Positions 14,406 to 24,095 of a stretch of DNA of 64,000 nucleotides are shown in pieces. The stretch is from Hippopus hippopus. Its lineage: Eukaryota > Mollusca > Bivalvia > Cardiida > Cardiidae. Below the pieces are notes generated by a model. It saw only the letters and a list, made by a program, of their open reading frames with translations, was not told the origin of the DNA and did no database searches. The DNA lies in the NCBI GenBank assembly GCA_946811185.2, contig OX328099.1:39047299-39111298 (forward strand), given 5' to 3'. The first letter of the stretch is position 1. Each line of letters opens with the position of its first letter. A program made the position numbers and the translations under genes.

Positions 14406-16532
14406 ATGGAACATAAAAAACAAACACACTGTTGGATTTGTGGTGGAGAGTTCAATCATGTTAATTATAGAGTAAGAGACCATTGTCATTTTACGGGTAA
14501 TTATAGAGGTGCCGCACACACTACATGCAATCAAAAGGCTAAAAATCCTAGCTTCACACCTGTATACCTTCATAATCTTAGTGGATATGACGCTCATCTT
14601 TTTATTAAATGTCTTGGCAAATCTGAAGGGATAATTGACTGCATTCCAAACAATGAAGAAAAATATATTAGTTTTAGTAAAGGTATTTATGTTGGGGAAA
14701 ATATACCACATAAAATTAGATTTCTTGATAGTTTTAAGTTTATGAGTTCTAGTTTAGATAAGCTTTCGAGTAATTTAGAAGAAAACCAATTAAAAATTTT
14801 ACCGAGATATTTTAATGCTAATGAGTTGCCTTTGGTTAGGAGAAAAGGAGTTTTCCCTTATGAATACTTAGATTCATTTAATAAACTTAAAGAAGAGAAA
14901 TTACCACCTAAAGAAGCATTTTACTCTAGTTTAAACAAAGAAGGAATTAGTGATGAAGATTATGCTCATGCGCAAAAGGTTTGGGAAACTTTTAACATGA
15001 AAACGTTGAAGGATTACTTAGAACTTTACAATAAAATAGATGTATTGCTTTTAGCGGATGTTTTTGAGAACTTTAGAGATGTTTGTCGTGAAAACTATAA
15101 TTTAGACCCTAGTTGGTATTATACAGCCCCTGGTTTAGCTTGGGATGCAGCATTAAAAATAACGAAAGTGAACCTAGAGCTTTTAAGTGATCCTGATATG
15201 CTTTTAATGACTGAAAAGGGTATCAGAGGAGGTGTTAGTATGTGTAGTAAAAGATATGCAAAAGCAAATAATAAGTGTATGGGTAAATTATATGATTCTA
15301 GTAAACCATCAAAATATTTATTATATATAGATGCAAACAGTCTTTATCCTTGGGCAATGAGTCGACCTCTTCCTACACATGGTTTTAAATGGATGACAAA
15401 TAAAGAATTAGAAATTTGGCAAAAAATCCCATGTATATTAGAAGTAGATTTAGAATATCCGAGAGAATTACATGATTTACATAACGACTTTCCTTTAGCT
15501 CCTGAACGTTTAAAAATAGAAAAAGTAGAAAAACTTATTCCAAACTTAAATAATAAAGAAAATTACATTATTCATCATGAAGCTTTAGAAACATGTGTTG
15601 ATTTAGGTTTAAAAATTACTAAAATACATCGAGGAATTAAGTTTGAGGAAAGCTCATGGCTTAAATCATATATTGATACAAACATTGAACTAAGAAAAGC
15701 GGCTAAAAATAATTTCGAGAAAGATTTTTTTAAATTAATGAATAACTCAGTTTTTGGTAAAACTATGGAAAACCTGAGAAACAGAGTAGCGATAGAACTG
15801 GTTTCTAGTGAAGAGCGTTGTAAAAAATTAGTAGCAAAACCAAACTATAGCCACGCAACAATATTCGATGAAAACCTAACAGCGGTACACATGAAAAACA
15901 CTAAGTTGGTATATAATAAACCTATTTACTCAGGATTAAGCATCTTAGATATTAGTAAAACACATATGCAAAAAACTTATTATAATTACTTTAAACCTAA
16001 GTATGGTGAAAAGGTTAGAATGTGTTATACTGATACAGATAGTTTTATTCTCGAAATAGAAACTGAGGATTTATATAAGGATATTGAAGAAGATATGGCT
16101 GAAATGTTTGATACAAGCAATTATCCAAAAGACCATTTTTTAAAAAATGATTGCAATGCTAGAGTAGTTGGAATGTTTAAAGATGAGTTAGGTGGTGAAA
16201 TTATGACTGAGTTTGTTGGCCTTGGAGCAAAAATGTATGCTTATAAAACTTTAGATGATATAGAAGATAAAAGATGTAAAGGTGTTAAACAATCAGTTGT
16301 TAAGAAAGAGATAACCGTTAATAATTTCAAAGAGTGTTTGTTTACAGAAAAGGACCAGTATAGAGAGATGAGTGTTTTAAGAAGTAGGGAGCATAATATA
16401 TATACTGAAAAGTTAAATAAAAAAGCGTTAGGGTCAAGTGATGATAAAAGGTTTGTTTTGAAAGACAAGATTGATACTTTAGCTTGGGGGCATTATAAAA
16501 TAATATTAATACTTAGCTTGGTGGTATTATAA
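14406..16532 (+). CDS. POLB: Protein-primed DNA polymerase B, exonuclease and polymerase part (708 aa)
   Basis: This is the continuation, in the same frame, of the 12939 gene after the TAA; its ATG is probably an internal Met. The order is a Cys/His insert (CWICGGEF, then DHCHFTGNYRGAAHTTC, residues 9-42) typical of Polinton PolB, then Exo II HNLSGYDAHLF (Asn57, Asp62). Palm motif A is DANSLYPWAM (Asp309), motif B is NNSVFG (from Asn446), and motif C is YTDTDS (Asp543, Asp545). All catalytic Asp residues are present. A TPR-type insert between A and B, used for strand displacement, is expected for the family. The extreme C-terminus after DTLAWG differs from the copy in the downstream duplication, because a tandem duplication of about 34 bp alters the end. 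Confidence 0.93.
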   Translation: MEHKKQTHCWICGGEFNHVNYRVRDHCHFTGNYRGAAHTTCNQKAKNPSFTPVYLHNLSGYDAHLFIKCLGKSEGIIDCIPNNEEKYISFSKGIYVGENIPHKIRFLDSFKFMSSSLDKLSSNLEENQLKILPRYFNANELPLVRRKGVFPYEYLDSFNKLKEEKLPPKEAFYSSLNKEGISDEDYAHAQKVWETFNMKTLKDYLELYNKIDVLLLADVFENFRDVCRENYNLDPSWYYTAPGLAWDAALKITKVNLELLSDPDMLLMTEKGIRGGVSMCSKRYAKANNKCMGKLYDSSKPSKYLLYIDANSLYPWAMSRPLPTHGFKWMTNKELEIWQKIPCILEVDLEYPRELHDLHNDFPLAPERLKIEKVEKLIPNLNNKENYIIHHEALETCVDLGLKITKIHRGIKFEESSWLKSYIDTNIELRKAAKNNFEKDFFKLMNNSVFGKTMENLRNRVAIELVSSEERCKKLVAKPNYSHATIFDENLTAVHMKNTKLVYNKPIYSGLSILDISKTHMQKTYYNYFKPKYGEKVRMCYTDTDSFILEIETEDLYKDIEEDMAEMFDTSNYPKDHFLKNDCNARVVGMFKDELGGEIMTEFVGLGAKMYAYKTLDDIEDKRCKGVKQSVVKKEITVNNFKECLFTEKDQYREMSVLRSREHNIYTEKLNKKALGSSDDKRFVLKDKIDTLAWGHYKIILILSLVVL

Positions 16533-16566
16533 AATATAATTTAATTTTACGAATTAAATTATATTT
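16532..16566. terminator. Hairpin between convergent POLB and helical gene
   Basis: AAATATAATTTAATT and its complement AATTAAATTATATTT enclose TTACG, giving a stem of about 15 bp. The same hairpin is preserved in the second duplication unit (17211-17245). Its place between convergent genes suggests a two-way transcription end or RNA 3' structure (inference). Confidence 0.6.
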
Positions 16567-16580
16567 ATAAAAAATCTTCC

Positions 16581-17072
16581 TCAACATCTTTTAAATACTT
16601 GTGTTTTTATATTATTTAATAATATTACATTTTTTTTTCTAATTTCTTTTAAAAAATCTGATGAATATCCATTACAATCATTAATATCATTAAGCATATA
16701 TGTTACAATTTTGTATATTAATTGGTTTCTAGTTAATTTTTTATCTAATTTAATTCCTAATTTTTTTTTATATATACATATTATATTTTTTTTAGAAATG
16801 TCTCTAAATTTATAAATATCATTCCAAAAATGAATCTTATAATTACTATTTAGTCTAAACATAGGGTCTATAGAATCTAAAATACTATTTACATAATTAG
16901 ATAAAAGTATAGCAAATCTTGCTAATAGTTCTTTATCCAAAATTAAATTTTTAAATTTATCTTTAGCTATATCCATATTTAACAAATTCTCTTCCATGTT
17001 ATCTATAGCATTCATTAAACTTTTATTTTCATCTAAGTTCAACTCTTTTAAGAACTCCTTTAATGACTCCAT
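16581..17072 (-). CDS. Right-end helical accessory protein, copy 1 (163 aa)
   Basis: I do not recognise the family. The protein is almost entirely alpha-helical, Lys/Asn/Leu-rich, with no Cys pairs or membrane segment. It is paralogous to the 171-aa protein at 17257: about 65 N-terminal residues are nearly the same (MESLKEFLKELNLDENKSLM), and the C-terminal halves diverge apart from KLDKKLT-x-NQLIY. It starts behind TATAAAATAATTCAAG derived from the TIR-side sequence. Its first 20 bases equal those of the left-end 865 gene. It arose by the 0.7-kb tandem duplication, then diverged while keeping an open frame, which hints at selection. Confidence 0.75.
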   Translation of the reverse strand: MESLKEFLKELNLDENKSLMNAIDNMEENLLNMDIAKDKFKNLILDKELLARFAILLSNYVNSILDSIDPMFRLNSNYKIHFWNDIYKFRDISKKNIICIYKKKLGIKLDKKLTRNQLIYKIVTYMLNDINDCNGYSSDFLKEIRKKNVILLNNIKTQVFKRC

Positions 17073-17125
17073 CTTGAATTATTTTATAACTTAAAATTTA
17101 AGAAATTCAAAAAATTTTATCAAAA

Positions 17126-17218
17126 GTTAAATAAAAAGCGTTAGGATCAAGTGATGATAAAAGGTTTGTTTTGGAAGACAAGATTGATACTTTAGCTTGG
17201 GGGTATCGTGAAATATAA
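17126..17218 (+). pseudogene. POLB C-terminal fragment left by the duplication
   Basis: About 30 codons matching the end of POLB (through DTLAWG) are followed by four further residues and a TAA. No start or upstream domain is present, so it cannot encode polymerase. Its short ending looks more like a normal PolB terminus than the extended one in the full gene. Confidence 0.8.
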
Positions 17219-17245
17219 TTTAATTTTATTGATTAAATTATATTT
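17211..17245. terminator. Second copy of the convergent-gene hairpin
   Basis: AAATATAATTTAATT and its complement surround TTATTG. The loop changed while the stem bases were kept relative to 16532-16566, which favours a function for the stem. Confidence 0.6.
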
Positions 17246-17256
17246 ATAAAACTTTC

Positions 17257-17772
17257 TTATTTTAGAAACTTAAGACCCTCAACTACCTTATTTTTTAGAC
17301 CAGGTATATCTTCTAATAATGATACTCTATTTTTCCTTATTTCTACAATGCGTGGAGGATATCTTATTATTGCTTCTTTTTCACGTTCATCAGCATTATA
17401 CCGTATAAAGTTGTATATTAATTGGTTTTTGGTTAATTTTTTATCTAATTTAAGCCCAATCCATAAACCAATTGAGTTTCTTAACTCTTTTTTGGCTACA
17501 TTTTTTCTTTTATAAATTTCAGTAAAAAATTTCATTTTTAGATCTATATATTGATTAATTTCAGGGTCTATGGAACCTAAAATAATTTTTACATAATTAG
17601 CGAGAAGTATAGCAAATCTTGCTAATAGTTCTTTATCCAAAATTAAATTTTTAAATTTATCTTTAACTATATCCATATTTAACAAATTTTCTTCCATATT
17701 ATCTATAGACTTCATTAAACTTTTATTTTCATCTAAGTTCAACTCTTTTAAGAACTCCTTTAACGGTTCCAT
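17257..17772 (-). CDS. Right-end helical accessory protein, copy 2 (171 aa)
   Basis: This is a paralogue of the 163-aa protein, reading inward from the right TIR. It shares the N-terminal helices (EFLKELNLDENKSLM, ENLLNMDI, FKNLILDKELLARFAILL) and the central KLDKKLTKNQLIY. The remaining C-terminal part is its own and more charged. TATAAAATAATTCAAG from the TIR precedes the ATG. The product resembles no domain that I know. By position it mirrors the 865 gene at the left end: each TIR drives one inward accessory gene. Confidence 0.75.
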   Translation of the reverse strand: MEPLKEFLKELNLDENKSLMKSIDNMEENLLNMDIVKDKFKNLILDKELLARFAILLANYVKIILGSIDPEINQYIDLKMKFFTEIYKRKNVAKKELRNSIGLWIGLKLDKKLTKNQLIYNFIRYNADEREKEAIIRYPPRIVEIRKNRVSLLEDIPGLKNKVVEGLKFLK

Positions 17773-18227
17773 CTTGAATTATTTTATAGCTTAAAATTTA
17801 AGAAATTCAAAAGATTTTATCCATTAATTTATTTTTGAATTTATGTAAAATGATTATAGTAATTAGGTTAGTCCCTCATGCATAGACTTATCTTGCGTTG
17901 ACACATGGGGGCCATGATATATATTAGTTCATGCGTTGGTTAGTGGACACCGTTGTTAATCGATGCGTTGGTTAGTGGGATAATGAAATTTATTTTCTTT
18001 AGAATTATGAGGAAATAGATTTTATACAAAAATCTTATGGGCAAATTGGGCAAATTGGTTTATTTTTATAAGAAATTTTAATCAAAAAAACTTAAAAATC
18101 TTAAAAATTTAATCGGAAAATTAAAAAAGCTAGATTAGACAAAGAAATTTTAATCAAAAAAACTTAAAAATCTTAAAAATTTAATCGGAAAATTAAAAAA
18201 GCTAGATTAGACAAATACTAACCTACT
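17753..18227 (-). repeat. Right terminal inverted repeat of the Polinton
   Basis: This is the reverse complement of 410-884, with one or two mismatches seen in the part near the genes. It includes the paired 72-bp repeats, the doubled CACTAACCAACGCAT motif and the promoter leader, and ends CCTACT at 18227. Confidence 0.93.
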
Positions 18228-18233
18228 TACGTT
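18228..18233. repeat. Right target-site duplication of the Polinton (TACGTT)
   Basis: TACGTT follows the right TIR directly and matches 404-409. Confidence 0.93.
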
Positions 18234-18252
18234 AAAAGATGGCTTTTGAACT

Positions 18253-18873
18253 ATACTGAGTACATTTAAAAACGCACACCTTGCTTTTAAAATAATATCT
18301 CGGACAAAAATAGATACACAACAACGAAAATTCACCACGTCAAATGGTCATATTTAATGGCTCAGTGCCCAAAATTTCATTAAAGTCAAATGAATAATTC
18401 ATCTCAAATCAAAAGCCTGAACTTGTGTGGTCAAAAATTGAAATTCACAAAATTAATAGTGTGACCACATCGAACATTAATTGAAAATTGACATCGCCGA
18501 CGCATAGACAACACCTTGGCTGCTATACACTTCTGTGGAACATTGTTCCACTCTTGAATCAGTGCTTGACGGGAGTTGGATATCATTTTGAGGTTGATGA
18601 AGTCACATAAGATGAGTACCACACACACTTAAAGCGTCTTATGATGCTCAAGGTGGTCACACTCAATGTTAACTTCGCAAATTTCAATTTTTGACCACAC
18701 AAATTCAGGCTTTTGATTTGAGATGAACTGTTCATTTGATTTTTATGAAATTTTAGGCACTGAGCCATTAAATATGGCCATTTGCCATGATGAATTTTCG
18801 TTGTCGTGGATTCATTTTTGTCCGAGATATCAATTTAAAACGAAGGTGTGCTTTTTTAAATGTACTCAGTGTA
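18253..18873 (-). mobile_element. Tc1-like transposon relic, internally deleted
   Basis: Inverted repeats of about 220 bp (18253-18480 against 18640-18873) start at CTGAGTACATTT and are flanked by TA. On the minus strand the centre (about 18480-18628) still encodes a Tc1/mariner-type transposase C-terminus: ALIQEWNNVPQ, then SMRRRCQ and GGHT-like CGHT. The catalytic domain is missing, so the element is dead on its own. It begins only 20 bases from the Polinton target duplication. Confidence 0.8.
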
Positions 18874-19011
18874 GAAATAAAGACAGAGATACATGAAAAA
18901 AACACGAGGAAACACAAGAATTTTTTTTTTAATTTCCCAACGTGTTCGATACGGGTAGCCATTATTGCGTCACTAAGGGTTTTTACATTTTGAGCACAAA
19001 GGGATCATCGT

Positions 19012-19190
19012 CGCCCTGATAGCTCAGTTGATAGAGATATTGTGTTATAGTTTTGAATGTGTTGAGTTCGAAATCCGGTAGAGGGCCATTTGTTTGCAGT
19101 ATCCACCCTCCTCCCAAAACTTAGAGTGAAAGCCATGTCCTTATGAATTTTCCTTAAAATATCAGCTTTTTCTTCAAATCCCCCCCTTTC
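19012..19190 (+). repeat. tRNA-derived SINE fragment
   Basis: The head GCCCTGATAGCTCAGTTGAT contains a tRNA A box (TAGCTCAGTTGATAGAG). About 35 bases on, GAGTTCGAAATCC resembles a B box. The acceptor-like GAGGGCC closes it. The anticodon arm is degenerate, so this is a SINE head and not a tRNA gene. Confidence 0.6.
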
Positions 19191-20461
19191 CGAAAAGAAA
19201 GGGTTAAGACATAGTTGTTCAAAGCGCCCAAATAAATGACCAGAAATGTGCAGATTTCTAGTCAGTGAAGAAAAAAAAAAAAGATAATAGCAATATTTTT
19301 ACAATATTTAAACTTTAACATCTGTATTGGTCAGAATATACGGCGGATTCAAAATCAGACACCACCTTCTGTGAAGTTTGATCTTGATCAACACTGTCAG
19401 TAAATACAGAAAATGCTGTGTGAAGCCTACTATGGTTCATAAATAATTGAATGAGAATTTCTTTTATAAAGCACAACTTTCCTAAAATGATTAATTGAAT
19501 TGATATATTTTTAAGTGTATTAAGTAAATATCATTCTCGCGTATCATATATATACATGTGATCTAGACTAAAGCCTGGTTGAATGGGCGTTTCTTAAATT
19601 TCAGAGTCATATCTAATGCAATTAAATGCTTTTGAATTTGCTGTCAAAATGCATATTTATCAAATAAGATAAGCTCACCTCGTGCTGCCAAGGACCAAGC
19701 CGTAACGTAGTTATGCTACACTAACTGATTAACGATATCGGATCTTACACTATTAAATATTGTAAACAAAAAATCACTTTCCTATGTGTGGCAAAGACTT
19801 GAGTAAAAACAATCTTTTTGTAAAAATCATTTTTGATATGAGTTCAGAGATGAAATGGGACTCCTCCATCTTTACACCAAATTCTCTAGCCTGGGTCCAG
19901 AGGGTAATAGTTTCTTTATTACTCCATGAATACGCTCTCCTAATCGCGGCCTGCTGATCTTTGGCAGTCATCTGTTTATTGCCTCCGTTATAGTTGCACC
20001 TCATATTTTGACAAAGTAACGTCCAAATAATTGAAAAAGAAAAATGTAATGAACGGACTGTACCCAAGGCTACACCAAACCAAACATTTGAGCCATATTC
20101 TGGCAAAAAGGGGTATAATGGGTCTCCGTTATGCAATATTCCAGGTAAGTCATTACATAATCATGGATCAATATAATCTTTTTTTTTTCCCTAACATACA
20201 ACCAGGGATCGTATATAAGATCCCTGATACAACTGAAGCATAAGGTAAATTGATCCTTGAATTTGCAAGAAAAATTGACCAACAGCAAAAGGCCTCGACG
20301 GAGTCCTGCCTGCGCGGACTGCACAGGCTGACAGGCTAGGTGGATACATTTTGCAAATGCATTAAACCCATTTTCACAGACCATGGTTCATTTTTAAATA
20401 TTCAAGAGTTTACAGTAAAGTTTATGCTATCCAACACAGAGCACTTCCGCATCCGGGTCAG

Positions 20462-20580
20462 GGTTCGGGGGCGAAACGACTAACGGTGAAAAATAGGGAC
20501 GAAACGACTAGGGGAAATCGGCCACGGGGGGGCGTCTTGGGGGCTAAACGTCTTGTTACCCCCTCAAGATAGGCATATTT
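20462..20580. repeat. GC-rich GGACGAAACGACTA-type repeat patch
   Basis: Two imperfect copies of GGGCGAAACGACTA / GGGACGAAACGACTA are followed by G-rich runs and GCTAAACGTCTTG. The function is unknown; it looks like a small dispersed repeat. Confidence 0.5.
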
Positions 20581-20628
20581 GGTAATAGTCTAAGGGAAAA
20601 AACTCTTATATATTCGTGTCTCGAAATA

Positions 20629-20858
20629 TTAACCCTTTCCCAAACAATCCCTGATTTTCACTAACCTGAGAAAGAAGCCTTTTGAAACATCGTGGGAAAA
20701 GGAGAAAACGCTGGTAACCAGCATTTTCTCATTTTCCCACAATTTTTTCTACCCTTCTCAAAACTAATTTCAATTTTTGAATCACACTGATATACAGTTA
20801 TCTACAAATGCTTTGAATTTGGACAAGTCTAAAATTTTGGCGTTTGGTAAAGAGTTAA
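20629..20858. repeat. MITE-A copy
   Basis: TTAACCCTTTCCCAAACAA is at the left end and TTTGGTAAAGAGTTAA at the right. The core is AACGCTGGTAACCAGCATTT with long complementary arms. It lies about 420 bp upstream of the SMAP start codon. Confidence 0.85.
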
Positions 20859-21278
20859 TAACAGCAATTACAATCAATACGTGTATTTTTTTATCAGAAT
20901 ATGCTTGATCCCTCTGGTCTATTCAAATTTGCTTTCTTTCAGGTGAAAAATTGACGTAACTTGTCTTTACACGTTTAGGTACTCTGTGTACTTTGCTTTT
21001 GAAAAGTTGTCTCTCTTGTCAACCGACTAACGCCACCGCAGTATAGAATGTAGTACCCCAAAGATTCATTTATTTTATCGAGATTTAGCAATTGCCTGAA
21101 TATGTATACATTCTGCTGATCTGAACTTCTTATTTCATTATGACACCTTGTTCTTTTACGACTTTGTTTTCCAAATTAAAGTTTTGCGGAATGATTTCTA
21201 TAACTTCCTGTGGTAAATCGGTTACCTGTCATCGACGGAAAGAGGAGTGACTTCTCTCACAACACTGTTAAACTTAAA

Positions 21279-21396
21279 ATGTCGTCGAGGGCAGAAAAGG
21301 AAAGACAGAAAGCTCAACAGGAAAAGTTTCAAGCTATTTTATCGAACCTCCTGAAAGATGATGATAACAAGTACTGTGTCGATTGTGACGCTAAAG
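21279..21396 (+). CDS. SMAP: SMAP-type ArfGAP gene, coding exon 1 (initiator)
   Basis: The gene is stromal membrane-associated protein (SMAP1/2 family), a GTPase-activating protein for Arf6/Arf1 in clathrin-dependent trafficking. This exon encodes the charged N-terminal helix (MSSRAEKERQKAQQEKFQA) and the first zinc pair, Cys33 and Cys36 (CVDC). The ATG at 21279 is chosen over 21210 because all known SMAPs start just before this helix. The donor GTAAAG follows at 21397, phase 1. The acceptor partner is exon 2 at 27007, which completes the Gly codon. The gene spans 40 kb on the + strand, 13 coding exons, about 488 codons in total. The 5' UTR and promoter were not identified; the Polinton ends 3.05 kb upstream. 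Confidence 0.92.
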
Positions 21397-22457
21397 GTAA
21401 AGATACCTCCATGAGTTTGCGATCACAAGGAATCAATAACCGAATTTATTAATCGGGAAACCCTTATGAACTAGTCATACCCTGAAAACATGTACCAGAA
21501 TGATACTTTTCCTCCCACAATATGCAGATGATATATTTATCAGCTTACTCTTTTTTACACAGGAAACCACTTGTCCTTCATCTTTATTGGTAAAATTGAC
21601 TAAACAATTTTTAAAGTTCCTTCTTGGAGCAGAAAAACGTTTATCATATTGGTTATGTTGTAAAAAGAGATTATCTAGGTTCAAGCCTCATCCATTCATA
21701 TGTTTTTGTCATGGAAGTGTCACTGAATAAGACGGTAAAGGGAAACTAAATTCAGCTAAAAAAGTATGCTCAGTCTAAAATTCTAACATTTAGAACCATT
21801 TACAGCCAGATAGTCGAGATAAATATACATAGATAAATGTAGTTGATTCACCCCATACAGTTTTGCTCCTGAAATAAGATGATTATCGATATCCTTCCTG
21901 ACTTGTGTCCCATGCCCAATTTTAATGGGTCATTTAAACGTAAAATGTGTCAAAGGGCACAACATTGTGCATCTGGGAAAACCCTGACTGTATATTTCAT
22001 GTGTGATAGGCTAAGTCTTTTGATGTGGTATACTTTATCCTGATAATGATGGCTGTAGTACCTTTGGTCCCACCTTCTTGGAGGGCTACCCTGCTCCCTA
22101 AATTGGTAAGATCCAAAGTCCTTACAACCTGATCTGACATCTGTGTAGTAATCTGTATGTGCCATTGAGCAAATATCTAAATCTAAAAGGGCATGTTATC
22201 ATTCTTTCTGATTTTTCTGGTATATTCTGTCTGCATTTTAGTCATGTACATTTGTTGCTATGTATATATAGAAAGTTGATGACTCAGCTTCTGGCATCTG
22301 TGAAAAATTGTTAAAGAATGACAGATACCAGAAGCTTCTTGGAAAGAAAGAGGATGAGAAACTTAAATCTTGTCTTTGAAGTAAATAAAGTTATATGTTT
22401 GAATTACTGATTTTTATATCTTTCCTTCAGGATCAGTAAAAGGCTATAAAGGACGAG

Positions 22458-23172
22458 CAGGGTTTTCCATGAGGCACAAATCCTACGTCATTGACGCGAT
22501 TTTAACTCAAATGACCCCCAAAATAAATGACAGTGTGCCATCAGTGACGCAACTTTACAAAGTCTAAATCATCTAGGAAATTGAATAAAGCGTCATAAAT
22601 CCAAGTTTATTCTTGCTTCAGTATCACACGAACACTGTTCTTTTTTTTTTACGACAGGGTTTATTTTAGATAAAAGTGGTTTTCCATTAATTTATTTATA
22701 GAATAAGACTGGTTTACTCATTATTGCCATAAAGTACATAGGACATGTGTCGTAAACACGGGCACAGTCAAAGTCTTGGTTGGGTTCTCTGTATTTCAGC
22801 TTATTTTACGCGACTTCTGGTAGATAAAAGTACACATCACCAGTCTGCGCTGTTCGCGGAAAATAATGTCTTGACGAAGTAAACTGTACTTAGTAGCATT
22901 CTTTTTATTGTCTGCTTCCTACTGCTGCCGATCAAGCCACGTCAAACAGCGATTCGGACGAAAATGTTTCGTCTGTCAAAAAGTGAAATCGAGCTTTCCG
23001 TCAGAATTGACTTACAGACTCTACTTTCTTGGAGTTTAAAATGCATTGTAATCCGTGCTTGACGACAAAGAGACCCATTTATTTTGACCCCCTAAGTTAA
23101 AGAAATGACCCTCAACTAAAGAGGCAAGGGGTCACAATGACCCCCAATTTTTAAAGCTGAGGGAAAACCCTG
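22458..23172. mobile_element. DNA transposon-like element 1, CAGGGTTTTCC ends, 6-bp TSD
   Basis: It begins CAGGGTTTTCC and ends GGAAAACCCTG, flanked on both sides by GACGAG (22452-22457 and 23173-23178). It is 715 bp long with no transposase ORF, so it is non-autonomous. A sister element with matching ends lies at 24096. The 6-bp duplication fits few cut-and-paste groups (for example IS3EU or Dada); I leave the superfamily open. Confidence 0.75.
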
Positions 23173-23390
23173 GACGAGTAAATTTTTTATTCCTCTTGTC
23201 CTGCAAGACAAGAGGATCTTGAAAAATTTTTCAAGCTCTGCATTGCAGGATGAAGCTTAAGGATGGACTTGATTATCCAAGTGGTCTGAATACTTCAATC
23301 TGGCAATTTTCAAATCAAATGTTGATATCTTGATATGCATTACATGTAAATTAATGCCCTATTTTTCTAATTATTTAAAAATTCTTTGTA

Positions 23391-23657
23391 TATGGCTTGC
23401 AACACGCGGAAAGGGGCATTCGGACATTTGCGTAAAGTGTCGTCTCATATCAGCTTGCGCAATCCGCGCAGGCTAATCCAAGACGGCACTTTACAACTGC
23501 ACTAGATTTTGTCCTACAGTAGACTTGCGCAAAAAAGAAAATTACATAAAAATGGAAAGATTCGTTTTGGATTAGTCTGCGTGGACTGCGCAGGCTGATC
23601 CAAGACAACACTTTACGCAAATGTCTGAATGCCCCTTTTCGCTGGTTGCAGGCCATA
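23391..23657. repeat. MITE-C copy 1, GC-rich palindromic element
   Basis: The ends TATGGCTTGCAAC and GTTGCAGGCCATA are complementary. Inner arms carry GGGGCATTCGGACATTTGCG and its complement. The core is CGCAATCCGCGCAGGCTAATC-like. The whole 267 bp can fold into one hairpin. Its second copy in the window is at 55174. Confidence 0.85.
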
Positions 23658-24095
23658 TAAGAGTGCATAAAAAAATTTCAGTTCACTGTTGTATAACAAA
23701 CAAGTAAGGACTATGCTGTATGAAATAAGTTTTTATTTTAGGTTCTAATCTCAATCTACAATTGATATTATATATTAAACCCTTTACCATACACAGAGAT
23801 ATGCCTGTCCGACGAAAGCTATGAGAGAAAAATTCCATATAGATTTTTTTAATGAGATTTTAAAAAAAAAAAAAATATGAGATAATTGTTGTCAATCCCG
23901 ATGAAATTGATGAAAAAAGGGGATACAAACAAGCTTAAAACTGAACAGGAGAGAATATAAAGTCACCCCCCACTCTGCTACAAAGCTCTAACATATTCTT
24001 CTAACTCTACGATCTATCAAAGCCTAATTTGAGTTGAGTTGAATGACACATACATAAACTTAGAGGATCAGAAAAATTCAACTTTGTAATATTCT

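Larger units (their letters stand above)
16408..17121. repeat. Right-end tandem duplication, unit 1 (714 bp)
   Basis: The unit spans the last codons of POLB, the hairpin after it, the 163-aa minus-strand gene and the first about 50 bases of the TIR-side leader. It is followed without a gap by a diverged second unit at 17122-17821. The join at about 17117-17125 fuses TIR-inner sequence to POLB sequence, marking the recombination point. Confidence 0.88.
17122..17821. repeat. Right-end tandem duplication, unit 2 (700 bp)
   Basis: Unit 2 runs from AAAAGTTAAATAAAAAGCG to the inner part of the right TIR. It contains a POLB C-terminal fragment, the conserved hairpin and the 171-aa gene. It is the copy that joins the intact TIR, so it is probably the original arrangement. 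Confidence 0.88.
410..18227. mobile_element. Polinton/Maverick (adintovirus-like) element, nearly complete, 17,818 bp
   Basis: The element is defined by AG...CT terminal inverted repeats of about 475 bp, a 6-bp TSD, and the Polinton core gene set: integrase, adenain-like protease, FtsK/HerA-type ATPase, penton-like and double-jelly-roll capsid proteins, and protein-primed PolB. Gene density is virus-like (gaps of 10-50 bp, several overlaps), and base composition and coding density differ sharply from the flanking host DNA. The two TIRs are almost identical, with no length difference over the 455 bp outside the first gene. This points to a fairly recent insertion or to ongoing TIR conversion. 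Lesions visible are one in-frame stop in POLB, two poly-A frame changes in the integrase region, and a right-end tandem duplication. Polintons are found in the genomes of many animals; whether this copy is active cannot be judged from one sequence. Confidence 0.95.
18874..20628. other. Intergenic DNA, no gene recognised (contains a SINE)
   Basis: Only short unsupported ORFs, an A12-type run at about 19270, the SINE at 19012 and a (GACGAAACGAC)-type patch at 20470 are seen. No splice-compatible coding block was found. Confidence 0.6.

Noticed and set aside
19012..19089. tRNA gene
   Set aside because: A box fair, but B box and anticodon arm are degenerate; better explained as a SINE head.
21500..21730. 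Reverse transcriptase hint (QYADD-like residues)
   Set aside because: No other RT motif, short ORF, inside SMAP intron 1; chance match.
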